From contig CALVPS010000001.1 in assembly GCA_944354035.1 (NCBI GenBank), positions 1 to 64,000 of the forward strand: a DNA stretch of 64,000 nucleotides, given 5' to 3'. This DNA is from an uncultured Clostridia bacterium. Its GTDB lineage: Bacteria; Bacillota; Clostridia; Christensenellales; Borkfalkiaceae. The first letter of the stretch is position 1. The number at the start of each line of letters is the position of its first letter. Under the pieces are notes generated by a model. The model ran no database searches. It saw only the letters and a list, made by a program, of their open reading frames with translations, and was not told the DNA's origin. This document shows, piece after piece, positions 1-8,411 of this stretch. Both the position numbers and the translations under genes were made by a program.

Positions 1-39
1 TGCATGGTTCAAGGCAACCCCCAGCAACTTCCGCGGCAA

Positions 40-189
40 TCAGCCTACGAAACGGTCTATCAACTGCCGGATACCTATCAGTACGCCGACGCCCGCCAGC
101 GTAATCAGGGGCGCGACGATATATTTGTACACGAAAGCGCGGCGCGCTTTCACGGGCTTCAGCACGACGCGGCAATGCTCGGAAATCAC
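40..189 (-). CDS. possible small single-span membrane ORF or gene remnant
   Basis: The minus-strand frame encodes a basic stretch, then one hydrophobic span (roughly YIVAPLITLAGVGVLIGI) and a short charged tail before a stop at position 40. Read from a GTG at 189 it gives 49 residues. The frame stays open to 276 but would then run through the hairpin at 236-266. The start has only a weak ribosome binding site. The composition looks like the C-terminal end of a membrane protein, so it may be a remnant. No family was recognised. The opposite strand is also open but reads like a non-coding shadow. Confidence 0.25.
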   Translation of the reverse strand: MISEHCRVVLKPVKARRAFVYKYIVAPLITLAGVGVLIGIRQLIDRFVG

Positions 190-235
190 GGGCGAAATTC
201 CGCGCGATATGCCGTCGCCATCCTCCCGTAATGCA

Positions 236-266
236 AAGAGCCGTCCTCTGTCCGAAGACGGCTCTT
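236..266 (-). terminator. hairpin downstream of the 315-818 gene
   Basis: A 10-bp perfect stem (236-245 with 257-266) around an 11-base loop lies just past the stop of the minus-strand gene at 315. The T-tract is poor on both sides, so terminator function is inferred from position and stem strength. Confidence 0.45.
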
Positions 267-314
267 CCAATCGCATTTTTATGATTTTTGCGTTTCCTTT
301 CCCCTTAAACTTTG

Positions 315-818
315 TTATGCGACATTTTCACTTTCTTTTTTCTTACGCTTGGCCACCTGTTTAAGCCTGTGTAAGTACCACGCACGCCCCACTTCTATTG
401 CCTTTCTGTTTTCCAACAGATGACTTATCGTCAATTTGTACTTGCCGTCCACGAATATTCTGTCACAGGAACTGTTTTTCCTGATTTCTATTTTGTCATA
501 TCCGTACTGTTTCTTTATGCCCAAGAAATTAGTGTGTACGAAATAATCGTCAAAAATCTCCACCTTCCAGTTAAAACCGAACATTCCGAGCACCCAGAGC
601 GCAAACAGCGCAACCGAATACAAAACACACCGAAAATTCCCATCCGCCGTCGGGGTATTCCCCAACTCCGGAAAAAAACTGTATAAAATCATCGTGAAGT
701 AAGCTATCGGGTTTACACTTGCCATAGCGCGACACCTCGGATGTTGCCGAATATACCTCTTCTTGTCGGCGGCCTCCTGCTTGAAGACAAACATGTATTT
801 CAATGCAGAAACAAGCAA
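315..818 (-). CDS. hypothetical small membrane protein with PH-like C-terminal half
   Basis: The protein has up to 167 residues. A hydrophobic N-terminal half, probably two membrane segments around residues 36-48 and 65-82, is followed by a cytoplasmic beta-rich part (WKVEIFDDYFVHTNFLG) that resembles bacterial PH-like membrane proteins, and a Lys/Glu-rich tail. The fold assignment is an impression from sequence pattern only. The start is uncertain: a TTG at 818 has an AAAGG upstream, while an ATG at 725 has CGAGG about nine bases upstream and would give 136 residues. The gene stands alone and is more AT-rich than the rest of the window. Confidence 0.6.
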   Translation of the reverse strand: MLVSALKYMFVFKQEAADKKRYIRQHPRCRAMASVNPIAYFTMILYSFFPELGNTPTADGNFRCVLYSVALFALWVLGMFGFNWKVEIFDDYFVHTNFLGIKKQYGYDKIEIRKNSSCDRIFVDGKYKLTISHLLENRKAIEVGRAWYLHRLKQVAKRKKKESENVA

Positions 819-977
819 ATATACCTTTGCCTAACCCCGTTAAAACACCATATAAGATTGCCGCCTAAGGAAAATAGCAAATCAACCTTATTTTTTATGC
901 CTTTCGTGGTGTCGTTGTACCACAGAACTAAGCGGCAAGTCAACGGAAAAATTTATTGCATAAGCCATAAAAAGAAA

Positions 978-1016
978 GAACAGTCATACTCGATCAAGAG
1001 TGTGGCTGTTCTTTTA
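978..1016. terminator. bidirectional hairpin terminator in AT-rich spacer
   Basis: A fully paired 14-bp stem (978-991 with 998-1011, including G-U pairs) has a 6-base loop. It is followed by CTTTTATT on the plus strand and preceded by an A-rich tract, so it could work in both directions. No gene recognised on the plus strand ends here, so it may be a leftover of a lost gene. Confidence 0.6.
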
Positions 1017-1033
1017 TTATTCCGCGATTGCTA

Positions 1034-1061
1034 GATATATTGTAAGTTTGCACAATATATC
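1034..1061. promoter_or_regulatory. 28-bp dyad, operator-like
   Basis: A perfect inverted repeat with 10-base arms, GATATATTGT and ACAATATATC, is separated by 8 bases. It lies in the 819-1191 spacer between the AT-rich gene and the truncated lipoprotein. It could be a repressor operator or an element end. Apart from this dyad, the hairpin at 978 and the short ORF at 1158, nothing is seen in the spacer. Confidence 0.4.
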
Positions 1062-1157
1062 GCCCCAAGAACCACGTCATTAATTATAATTTGATATGGC
1101 GTACACCCCTCTAAAGTGTAAAAAGTCCGTTTTAATTGAGATATAGGAGGAAAATCA

Positions 1158-1241
1158 ATGATTATTGCTGTTCAAAGGTGTTCGGACGAGGTTAAGCAAA
1201 CGCACCCCTTCCGATGCTCGTCACGCTGTTTGGAATGGTGA
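1158..1241 (+). CDS. 27-codon ORF with strong ribosome binding site, probably a truncated gene start
   Basis: An excellent AGGAGG (1145-1150) sits 7 bases before an ATG whose frame closes after 27 codons. The last part of the ORF is antisense to the 3' end of the LRR lipoprotein gene. The site looks like the 5' end of a gene whose body has been replaced, so a recombination junction near 1190 is suspected. A real small peptide is possible but nothing identifies it. Confidence 0.3.
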   Translation: MIIAVQRCSDEVKQTHPFRCSSRCLEW

Positions 1242-1569
1242 CGCTCGTAAGACTGCTGCAATTATAGAACGCATCCTCACCGATGCTCGTCACGGGGAGG
1301 CCGTTGTATGCGGCGGGGATCGCAATGTTTGTATATCCCGTGCTGCCAACGCCGACGACCGTATAGGCGGTGCCGTCATCGCTCAATTCGTACTCCAATC
1401 CTGCGGTCCCCGATCCTTGCCCGGGTCCTTCTTCGACGCCGTCCGGAGGAATCTGCCCGCCGCCCGAACCGTCGGTATTAAAATCAAAAATATTGCACCC
1501 GGCAAAGCCGAAGGCGCAGGCCGTAAGCGCGGCTGCCGCAAGCGCGGCGATCCACCATCTCTTTTTCAT
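1192..1569 (-). CDS. BspA-type leucine-rich repeat lipoprotein, truncated
   Basis: The 125-residue precursor starts at an ATG 7 bases after AGGAGGG. A signal peptide (MKKRWW plus an Ala-rich core) ends in the lipobox FAGC, so the mature protein should be lipid-anchored outside the cell. A Gly/Pro-rich linker is followed by the entry of a BspA/LRR_5 domain: one pre-repeat and one repeat (IGEDAFYNCSSLTSVTIPNSVTSIG), then GRGAFA and an immediate TAA. Family members usually carry many such 23-residue repeats, so this copy is cut off after about one and a half. Full-length relatives are surface proteins of gut bacteria. The stop lies beside the suspected junction with AT-rich DNA. Confidence 0.75.
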   Translation of the reverse strand: MKKRWWIAALAAAALTACAFGFAGCNIFDFNTDGSGGGQIPPDGVEEGPGQGSGTAGLEYELSDDGTAYTVVGVGSTGYTNIAIPAAYNGLPVTSIGEDAFYNCSSLTSVTIPNSVTSIGRGAFA

Positions 1570-1817
1570 ACTTTCCCTCCTAAATTTTTTAAAGGGCGTG
1601 CCTTCAACCGAAGACGCGCCCTGCATTGTATCTCCGATTGATGCCACTCAAACCTTCCACTCGTAAGGAAATAGAGATACGAAATGCCCATCGTATTTTA
1701 CGAGGAAAAAGATCAAAGTTTAAGTGGCAATTACAGTATAGTACAAGCGGAAACATTTTGCAAGAACGGTGCGGAAATCTTTTATAAAAAGGCGCTTTTG
1801 CCGGGCCGTTGCCGAGC

Positions 1818-2273
1818 CTATGCGGCGAACTGTACGATCGCCACCGCAACGGCGCCGCCAACGACGCCGATCGCCAGGAGCAGCCCGAACACAAACAAAA
1901 ACATATCGAACCCGCGGCGCGAACGGGGCCGATCGCCCTCTTCTGCCTGCTCCGCCGACGCGACGGGATCTTCCGCCTTTTGCGCAAGGGCTTCTGCCGT
2001 TCCCCAAAAAAACATACGAAACGCCGTAACGGCGTATACCGTACAGAACTCCGCCGAGCCAAACACAAACGCCGCCGCAAGGATCAGAAGAAGGCTGCCG
2101 ACGAGGATATTTTTTGCAAAAAAGGAGCACGCCCACCACACCAGCGCAAGCGAAGCGCCGCACAGCGCAAGCATAAGCAGCAGCGTAACGGCGCGTATGC
2201 CCGCGCCCCCCTTTTCGTATCGGCGGATCCCGCCGTGATGGCGGTGTTTTACCGAAAAAAACCAACGCAACAT
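1818..2273 (-). CDS. hypothetical membrane protein
   Basis: The protein has 151 residues from an ATG with AGGGGGA seven bases upstream; a longer frame to 2300 has no better site. A short basic N-terminus (HRHH) precedes two hydrophobic segments near residues 26-48 and 55-75. An Ala/Glu-rich hydrophilic loop follows, then a last hydrophobic segment near 125-148. This suggests a three-span inner membrane protein. No family was recognised. It is monocistronic, with its own strong promoter and the pnp terminator upstream. Confidence 0.7.
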   Translation of the reverse strand: MLRWFFSVKHRHHGGIRRYEKGGAGIRAVTLLLMLALCGASLALVWWACSFFAKNILVGSLLLILAAAFVFGSAEFCTVYAVTAFRMFFWGTAEALAQKAEDPVASAEQAEEGDRPRSRRGFDMFLFVFGLLLAIGVVGGAVAVAIVQFAA

Positions 2274-2302
2274 GTGCCTTCCCCCTGACTCTTTTCGCAT
2301 TA

Positions 2303-2331
2303 AATATACTATGCCGCATCGATTTTGTCAA
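2303..2331 (-). promoter_or_regulatory. sigma-A type promoter for the 1818-2273 gene
   Basis: Minus strand TTGACA (2326-2331), a 17-base spacer, then TATATT (2303-2308). The predicted start of transcription lies about 23 bases before the ATG, leaving room for the AGGGGGA site. Confidence 0.7.
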
Positions 2332-2354
2332 TCATAATTTATAAAATTCATACG

Positions 2355-2386
2355 AAAAAGCGGAGCCGCACCCCTGCAGCTCCGCA
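2355..2386 (-). terminator. pnp terminator
   Basis: A GCGGAGC/GCTCCGC stem with an inner TGCA/TGCG pairing is followed on the minus strand by TTTTT. It lies 35 bases past the pnp stop. Confidence 0.8.
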
Positions 2387-2420
2387 CATAAAAGCCTTCG
2401 TTCCCTTTTGCGCTTTGCGA

Positions 2421-4511
2421 TCAGCCCAACTTTTCGAGAAGCTTAAAGTCGATGCCCTTTTCGCCGATCTTAATGATCTTTACCTTTACCACGTCGCCGA
2501 CGGACAGCACGTCTTCCACCTTGTCGATGCGGTGGTCTGCCATTTTGGAGATATGGATCATGCCGTCTTTTCCGGGAGCAAACTCCACAAACGCACCCAT
2601 GGTAGAAAGGATCCTTACCACGCGGCCGATAAACATATCGCCCACTTCGGGATCGCGGACAATGCTTTCGACAATGGCCTTGGCGCGCTGCGCGGCCTCG
2701 GGATCGCCGTACGAAGCGATGCACACGGTGCCGTCGTCCTCGATATCGATCTTGGTGCCCGTTTCGGCAATGATGGAGTTGATGACCTTGCCCTGCTTGC
2801 CGACGACGTCGCCGATCTTTTCGGGATCGATCTTAAACGAAATGATGCGGGGCGCATACTTGGAGAGTTCGGGCGCAACTTCGGGCACGCATTCCAGCAT
2901 TTTGCCCAAAATAAACTGCCTGCCTTCGTTGGCCTGCTCGATCGCGGCGTGCATGATCTCTTCGGAAATACCTTTGATCTTGATGTCCATCTGAATGGCG
3001 GTAATGCCCTTTTGCGTGCCCGCCACCTTAAAGTCCATATCGCCCAGGAAGTCCTCAAGCCCCTGGATATCCGTCATTACGCGGAACTCGCCCGTCTCCT
3101 GGTTTTTGATAAGGCCCATGGCAACGCCCGCCACAGGTGCCTTGATGGGCACGCCCGCATCCATGAGCGCCATGGTGGAACCGCACACCGACGCCATGGA
3201 CGAGGAACCGTTGGAGGACATGATGTCGTTTACCACGCGGATAGCATAGGGAAACTCCTCTTCCGAAGGGAGTACGGGGATCAGCGCGCGCTCGGCAAGG
3301 GCGCCGTGACCGATCTCGCGCCGGCCCGCGCCGCGGATCGCCTTGGCTTCGCCCGTGCAGTAGCCGGGGAAGTTGTATTGGTGCATGTAACGCTTGGCCG
3401 TTTCGTCGTCCAGCCCCTCCAGCTTCTGCGCCGCCGCAAGCATGTCGAGGGTGCAGGTGGCAAGCGTCTGCGTCTGACCGCGGGTGAATACGGCGCTGCC
3501 GTGTACGCGGGGCAGCACGTGCCGCTCGCACCAGATGGGACGGATCTCCTTTAACCCTCTGCCGTCGGGACGGATGCCCTTATCAAAAATTTTGGCGCGC
3601 ACCTTTTCTTTGGTAAGATAATATACGGAATCTTTGATCTCGCGCGCGTTATCGGGATAGATATCGGCAAAGTGCGCAAGGATCTCCTTTTCGGCCTCGT
3701 CCTGGCGCGCTTCGCGTTCCTGACGATCGAAGGTGTCCAGCGCGCGGTCGATCTTTTCGGAGGCATAGGCGCGCACCGCCGCATCGAGTTCTTCGGGAAT
3801 GCGGTAGAGCTCGATCTGCTGCTTGGGCTTGCCCGCCGCGGGGACGATGACGTCCTCGATATAGGCGCACATTTTAGAAATTTCTTTTTGGCCGAACATG
3901 ATGGCGCCCACCATTTCGTCGTTCGACACCTCGTTTGCGCCCGCTTCGATCATTAAAATGGCATCTTTGGTGCCGGCGAGGTTCAGGTGAATGGCGCTCT
4001 TTTCGCGCTGGGCCGCGTCGGGATTGATCACATACGCGCCGTCGACAAGTCCGACGACCACCGAACCGGTTGGCCCGCCCCACGGGATATCCGAAATGGC
4101 CAGCGCCACCGACGAGCCGATCATGGCAAGGGGCTCGGGCGAAACGTCGGGCTCTACCGAAAGCGCGGTCGCCACCACCACAACATCGTTGAACAATCCT
4201 TTGGGAAACAGCGGACGCAGAGGCCGGTCGATAAGACGCGCCGTTAAAATAGCCTTGTCGCTTGCGCGGCCCTCTCTTCTTTTAAAGCTGCCGGGGATCT
4301 TGCCCACCGCGTACATCTTCTCTTCGTAGTCCACCTGCAGGGGGAAGAAATCGATGCCCTCGCGCGGGGTCTTGGACATGCAGACCGTCACCATAACGGC
4401 CGTTTCGCCGCAGCGTACCACGCACGAGCCGTTTGCCTGTTCGGTGTACTTGCCCGTCTCTATCACGACCTCGCGTGCGCCTACGTTCATCCTGAATTCT
4501 TTGTAGTTCAT
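2421..4511 (-). CDS. pnp: polyribonucleotide nucleotidyltransferase (PNPase)
   Basis: PNPase degrades RNA 3' to 5' by phosphorolysis in the cytoplasm, usually as a trimer and in contact with the RNA degradosome. The 696-residue product has the expected order: two RNase PH-like domains joined by an alpha-helical domain, a KH domain near residues 555-615 with its GKQG loop, and a C-terminal S1 domain (VGDMFIGRVVRILSTMGAFV) to about 690. Length matches the family. I chose the ATG at 4511 because AAGGAG lies nine bases upstream; two earlier ATGs in the same frame lack a site. The gene follows rpsO, the order seen in Bacillus and many other bacteria. Confidence 0.97.
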   Translation of the reverse strand: MNYKEFRMNVGAREVVIETGKYTEQANGSCVVRCGETAVMVTVCMSKTPREGIDFFPLQVDYEEKMYAVGKIPGSFKRREGRASDKAILTARLIDRPLRPLFPKGLFNDVVVVATALSVEPDVSPEPLAMIGSSVALAISDIPWGGPTGSVVVGLVDGAYVINPDAAQREKSAIHLNLAGTKDAILMIEAGANEVSNDEMVGAIMFGQKEISKMCAYIEDVIVPAAGKPKQQIELYRIPEELDAAVRAYASEKIDRALDTFDRQEREARQDEAEKEILAHFADIYPDNAREIKDSVYYLTKEKVRAKIFDKGIRPDGRGLKEIRPIWCERHVLPRVHGSAVFTRGQTQTLATCTLDMLAAAQKLEGLDDETAKRYMHQYNFPGYCTGEAKAIRGAGRREIGHGALAERALIPVLPSEEEFPYAIRVVNDIMSSNGSSSMASVCGSTMALMDAGVPIKAPVAGVAMGLIKNQETGEFRVMTDIQGLEDFLGDMDFKVAGTQKGITAIQMDIKIKGISEEIMHAAIEQANEGRQFILGKMLECVPEVAPELSKYAPRIISFKIDPEKIGDVVGKQGKVINSIIAETGTKIDIEDDGTVCIASYGDPEAAQRAKAIVESIVRDPEVGDMFIGRVVRILSTMGAFVEFAPGKDGMIHISKMADHRIDKVEDVLSVGDVVKVKIIKIGEKGIDFKLLEKLG

Positions 4512-4605
4512 TGCTTTTATCTCCTTCATCATTAACGCCTTTCGTTCTTTGTCCCCCGCCCCTTCGGCGGGAGGACGGGCGGGAGCGCACGCGGCGCGCC
4601 CCGCA

Positions 4606-4635
4606 AAAAAAGAGCGGCGAAAAACCGCTCTTTTT
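4606..4635 (-). terminator. terminator between rpsO and pnp
   Basis: An 11-bp stem AAAAAGAGCGG/CCGCTCTTTTT ends in a U-tract on the minus strand, 6 bases past the rpsO stop. It would limit read-through into pnp. Confidence 0.85.
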
Positions 4636-4640
4636 CAAGC

Positions 4641-4895
4641 TTACTTTCTGAGCTCGAGCGCCGCGACAACGGCACGATACCGCTCGATGTCCTTCGCCTT
4701 CAGATAGTCCAAAAGACCTCTGCGGCGGCCGACCATCTTCAACAGCCCGCGACGGGAATGGTTGTCCTGTTTGTGGACTTTCAGGTGCTCGTTCAAATGA
4801 TTGATGCGCTCGGTCAGCAGCGCGATCTGCACTTCGGGCGAGCCCGTATCCCCTTCGTGGGAGGCGAATTTTGCGATGATTTCGCGTTTTTCCAT
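4641..4895 (-). CDS. rpsO: 30S ribosomal protein S15
   Basis: S15 is a primary 16S rRNA-binding protein that helps organise the 30S platform. The 84-residue sequence carries the family core ([45 protein letters not shown]) and is a little shorter than the usual 88-89. The start ATG has AGGAGG upstream. It has its own promoter and a terminator before pnp. Confidence 0.97.
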   Translation of the reverse strand: MEKREIIAKFASHEGDTGSPEVQIALLTERINHLNEHLKVHKQDNHSRRGLLKMVGRRRGLLDYLKAKDIERYRAVVAALELRK

Positions 4896-4976
4896 TTGCG
4901 TTTACCCTCCTATGGAATGTGGCGCGCAATGCCAAGAGAAACGTGGAGAGCGTTTTTCCTCGCATACGTCCTTTTA

Positions 4977-5005
4977 AGGATATCATATTTTTTTTTGCTT
5001 GTCAA
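4977..5005 (-). promoter_or_regulatory. rpsO promoter
   Basis: Minus strand TTGACA (5000-5005), a 17-base A-rich spacer and TATCCT (4977-4982). The leader of about 75 bases before rpsO could hold S15 autoregulatory structure, but I could not identify one. Confidence 0.7.
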
Positions 5006-5110
5006 AGAAATTTGCAAGCCTTTTACGCTTTTTAAAAAAGATTTTGCGCCTTGCGCGCGGCGAAAGGCGCAGACAGCCGAACGGCGTGCGCAGGGCACGC
5101 CGCCCCTCCT

Positions 5111-6274
5111 TTACAATATAAGGAGAGTAAGATAACCCGTGCCGATAAGAACGGCCAAAAACGCGGCGTTGAACAGCAAAAATTTTACAAGATAGCGCCC
5201 CGTTTCGCCGGGATGCATCCTACGATACGTATTCAGAGTGATCAGACTTGCAAGCGAGGCGATGGGCGTTCCCAGCCCGCCCGCATTGACGGCAATGAGC
5301 AATGCCGGATAATTTTGCGTGAACTTGGAGAGAAGCACCGCCGAGGGCACGTTGGAGATCACCTGGCAGGTGAGCACCCCCACGGCAAGCGGATCGCGCG
5401 CGACGAGGGCGCCCAGCGTGCGTTCGACGGCAGGAATGCGCGCCAGGTTGCCCGAAAACACAAAAAAGGCGCAAAAGGTGAACAGCAGCGCATAATCCAC
5501 GCGAAGCACCGCGCGAAAATCGAGCGCCAGCAGCGTCACCGTCACCGCCAGCAGTCCCCAGTAGTAAGGAAATACCCGAAAGACGATCAGCAGCGAAAGC
5601 GCAAACAGCGCGGCGTACACGCCGACGCGCCACATGGGCGGCCGCGCATGCGGCTGCGTCTGCACCTCGGCAGGCTGCGGCTTTACAAACAGGCACACGG
5701 CCAGGATCAGCACGAACGCTACGGCAAACGGCAGCGCCATGATCTTAAAAAATTCGCCCGTGGAAACGGCATAATAGGAGTACAGGTATAAATTTTGCGG
5801 ATTGCCGAAGGGCGTGAGCATGCCGCCCAGGTTGGCGGCGATATTCTGCATGACGAACACAAAGGCCGTAAGTTTTTTGTTGCCGCACGAATCGAGCACA
5901 AAATATCCCAGCGGCAAAAAGGTGACGAGCGCCATGTCGTTGGCCATGATCATGGAGCCGAAGTATGTAACGAACACGAGAGCAAGCGCAATATTGCGCA
6001 TATTTTTAAAGCGCCGAACGATGATATCGGCCAGCCACTCGAAAAAGCGGATGTTTTTAAAGGCGGACACCACCGCCAACGTGCAAAAGAGGCAGGCAAG
6101 CGTGCTCCAATCGAAATAATCGGCATACGCCGCGTCGAACGGCACAAAGATACACGTGACCGCCGCCGCCAAAAGCGCTACGATGAGCACGATGTTGCCC
6201 TTTACAACGTGCCAAAGCCGTTCGAACCACTCCCCCGCGCGCCTCCTTGCGCGCGCGCCGCCCTGTACATGCAT
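5111..6274 (-). CDS. SLC13/ArsB-CitM family permease
   Basis: The 387-residue protein has about ten to eleven hydrophobic segments. The two signature hairpin regions of the ion transporter superfamily are visible: GGMLTPFGNPQNLYLY in the first half and VISNVPSAVLLSKF in the second. Relatives move dicarboxylates, citrate, sodium ions or arsenite. The substrate here cannot be told from sequence, and no arsenic or citrate gene is adjacent. The start ATG at 6274 has AGGAGG; the frame stays open further upstream without a good site. It is transcribed alone. A full-length DASS transporter would have about 450-500 residues, so ArsB/YbiR-like proteins of about 400 are the closer match. Confidence 0.8.
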   Translation of the reverse strand: MHVQGGARARRRAGEWFERLWHVVKGNIVLIVALLAAAVTCIFVPFDAAYADYFDWSTLACLFCTLAVVSAFKNIRFFEWLADIIVRRFKNMRNIALALVFVTYFGSMIMANDMALVTFLPLGYFVLDSCGNKKLTAFVFVMQNIAANLGGMLTPFGNPQNLYLYSYYAVSTGEFFKIMALPFAVAFVLILAVCLFVKPQPAEVQTQPHARPPMWRVGVYAALFALSLLIVFRVFPYYWGLLAVTVTLLALDFRAVLRVDYALLFTFCAFFVFSGNLARIPAVERTLGALVARDPLAVGVLTCQVISNVPSAVLLSKFTQNYPALLIAVNAGGLGTPIASLASLITLNTYRRMHPGETGRYLVKFLLFNAAFLAVLIGTGYLTLLIL

Positions 6275-6330
6275 GTCCTTCCTCCTGCCGGGTACGGCAG
6301 CCGAAAACCGCCCTCCCGATACCGGCGAAC

Positions 6331-6359
6331 AGCGTAGCACAATCGCACCCGAAAGGCAA
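6331..6359 (-). promoter_or_regulatory. probable permease promoter
   Basis: Minus strand TTGCCT (6354-6359), a 17-base spacer and TACGCT (6331-6336), upstream of the permease ATG at 6274. Confidence 0.5.
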
Positions 6360-6385
6360 GCGAATCGCACGCCTTTTTGCAAGGG

Positions 6386-6425
6386 TTTTAAAAAATTTTT
6401 GCCGCCGCGCGACATGCGCGGCGGC
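6386..6425 (-). terminator. terminator of the recJ-relA-MBL-hemZ operon
   Basis: A 9-bp GC stem GCCGCCGCG/CGCGGCGGC (6401-6409 with 6417-6425) is followed on the minus strand by AAAAATTTTTT. It lies 6 bases past the hemZ stop. Confidence 0.75.
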
Positions 6426-6431
6426 CGGGCT

Positions 6432-7805
6432 TCAATGCCCGAACAGCTCGTTTTTCTGCCCGATCAGGGCGGGAACTTTTGCAAGATAGGTGGGGATATC
6501 TTTCGGGCTCCCCAGACGTTCGATGCGCCCCTCGTTCAAAACGACCTTCTTGCTTACGGCGTTGGCGCCCACGGCCGGATTATCGGCGCTCTCCTCCATG
6601 ACGTCCACGTTGTACACGCAGGCGTGCCCCGGCTTTGTCCAGCCCACGTTTTCGTGCGCGCCCGCCATGTACTTTTGCCGATACAGGTAATACGGTTCGT
6701 ATCCGGCCGCGGTGAGCGCCGTCCGCGAATAGGCGATCATATCGGCCAGCGACCCTTCCGCCAGCCGCTGCGTCTCCTCCTTTAATTTCGCCCCCTTCTT
6801 CAAGCACAGCGTATGTACGGTAATGTTGTGGGGAGAGAGGGCGATCGCGCGGTCCACGCTGTCGCAGAACGCCGCAAGCGGCTCTCCCGTAAGCCCCGCG
6901 ATCAGATCGCAGTTGACGGAAAACCCGTACGGACGCGCCATTTCGAACGCCTCGTAAATTTGCGCCGCGGTGTGCCTGCGGCCGATCGCCGCCAGCGTCT
7001 TATCGGAAAAGCTTTGTGCGTTGATGCAGATACGCGTGACGCCGTACGCCCTGCACAGGGCAAGTTTTTCGGGCGTGAACGTATCGGGACGGCCGGCCTC
7101 CACCGTATATTCGCAGCCGTTTGTGCGCAGCGGCGCCACGGCGCGCAGCACGGCCTCCAGTTCCTCCGTCTCCAGCGCAAACGGCGTTCCGCCGCCGATA
7201 TATACCGAGCGAAGATTGCCGATCAGCGGCACGATCGCCTTCAACTCCCGGGAGATGGCTTCAATGTAGGCGGGAAGATACTGTTTGGTGGCGGCGACGG
7301 GCGCGGTAATGAACGAGCAATATTCGCACTTTGTGGGGCAGAACGGCAGCGACACAAACAGATCGCTGTTTCCCGCACGCCGCTCGTATATCCCCTTCTG
7401 TGCCTCGAGCACGCGGCGCACCAGCGCGCGGTTCTCCTCCGAAACGCCCATTTCGCAAAACAGCGGCTCAAACGGTCGGCCGGCCTCCAGCTCGGCATAA
7501 GCAAGGCGGGTGGGACGGATCCCCGTCAGCGCTCCCCATGGAAGCTGCTTGCGAAACCGCTCGGAAAGGACGCCGTACAACGCCAGCTTGGCGTAGCGCT
7601 TACACAGGCTCTTGCGGTGCAGCTCGTCGGAAAAGGAGGCGGCGTGCCGAAAGACGCGGCGCTCTCCCTCGCACGTCACGACATTGACGAACGCGCCGTC
7701 CGCATACGATCCGTCGTGCACGATCGCAAGTGCCTCGGCGCCCTCGAACAGACGCACCACGTCCATCAGTTCGGGTTCCAGATAGGCCACGTTGCTCTTC
7801 AACAT
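6432..7805 (-). CDS. hemZ: HemZ-type radical SAM protein (coproporphyrinogen dehydrogenase-like)
   Basis: The 457-residue product has a HemZ-type N-terminal region with GALTGIRPTRL (91-101). The radical SAM cluster motif CPTKCEYC follows (Cys156, 160, 163), then GGGTPF and a C-terminal HemN-like part. HemZ relatives are annotated as oxygen-independent coproporphyrinogen III dehydrogenases, though the true reaction in anaerobes without a full haem pathway is unproven. The ATG at 7805 overlaps the stop of the MBL gene (ATGTTGA), so translation is probably coupled. A much longer frame to 8186 runs into that gene and is not used. Last gene of the recJ operon, an order common in Clostridia. Confidence 0.88.
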   Translation of the reverse strand: MLKSNVAYLEPELMDVVRLFEGAEALAIVHDGSYADGAFVNVVTCEGERRVFRHAASFSDELHRKSLCKRYAKLALYGVLSERFRKQLPWGALTGIRPTRLAYAELEAGRPFEPLFCEMGVSEENRALVRRVLEAQKGIYERRAGNSDLFVSLPFCPTKCEYCSFITAPVAATKQYLPAYIEAISRELKAIVPLIGNLRSVYIGGGTPFALETEELEAVLRAVAPLRTNGCEYTVEAGRPDTFTPEKLALCRAYGVTRICINAQSFSDKTLAAIGRRHTAAQIYEAFEMARPYGFSVNCDLIAGLTGEPLAAFCDSVDRAIALSPHNITVHTLCLKKGAKLKEETQRLAEGSLADMIAYSRTALTAAGYEPYYLYRQKYMAGAHENVGWTKPGHACVYNVDVMEESADNPAVGANAVSKKVVLNEGRIERLGSPKDIPTYLAKVPALIGQKNELFGH

Positions 7806-8404
7806 GACAGCCACCCGTTGTGCGCCCTCTCGTACGAGAGCGTCGTATCGTCGCCGTGCCCGGGGCACACGGCATAGTCGCCCTCCAGGGCCGCCAGCCG
7901 CCTCAGACTGCGCGCGAGTGCCGCGCCGTCGCCCGTGGGCAGATCGCACCGACCCACTCCGCCGGCAAACAGCGTATCGCCCGTAAACAGCGTATCGCCC
8001 GCAATAAAACAGGCGCTGCCGGCCGTATGGCCGGGCGTGGCCATGACACGGAACGGGATGCCGCACAGCAGCACTTCCTCGCCGTCCTTTACCGTAAAAT
8101 CGATGCGGAACGAGGGCACGGGTACGCCGAACGCCGCCGCCATGTTGTCCGCCCCCGCAACGAGCGGCCGTTCCTCCAAAAGACATCCCACCTTTGCGCC
8201 GGCCGCCTGCAGGGCGGCGCAGCCGCCGATGTGATCGAAGTGACCGTGCGTAAGCAGCACGCGATCCACCCGCAGTCCGCGGCGGCGCGCCTCATCGAGG
8301 ACGCGCGGCTGAGCGGGGTCTATGGCGACGGCGGACGTTCCGTCCGCCGTAACAAAATAACAATTTGCCGCAAAACCTTGCGGATATACTTTTACGATCT
8401 GCAT
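7799..8404 (-). CDS. MBL-fold metallo-hydrolase (glyoxalase II-like)
   Basis: The 201-residue protein carries the zinc-binding THGHFDH motif (52-58), a later PGHTAGSACFI with its histidine, GDTLFAGGVGRCD with the bridging Asp, and a C-terminal PGHGDDTTL. It is a short glyoxalase II-like hydrolase, usually acting on thioesters; the exact substrate is unknown. The chosen ATG has GAGGAAG, which overlaps the relA stop 7 bases upstream. In Clostridia this gene commonly sits between relA and hemZ. Confidence 0.85.
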   Translation of the reverse strand: MQIVKVYPQGFAANCYFVTADGTSAVAIDPAQPRVLDEARRRGLRVDRVLLTHGHFDHIGGCAALQAAGAKVGCLLEERPLVAGADNMAAAFGVPVPSFRIDFTVKDGEEVLLCGIPFRVMATPGHTAGSACFIAGDTLFTGDTLFAGGVGRCDLPTGDGAALARSLRRLAALEGDYAVCPGHGDDTTLSYERAHNGWLSC

Positions 8405-8411
8405 ATCTTCC

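Noticed and set aside
4..231. 75-codon plus-strand frame ending before the hairpin at 236
   Set aside because: Its position before a hairpin is suggestive, but the product reads like the antisense of a membrane segment, so the minus strand is preferred.
5082..5102. Hairpin past the permease stop
   Set aside because: Eight-base stem without a T-run on the minus strand; too weak to call.
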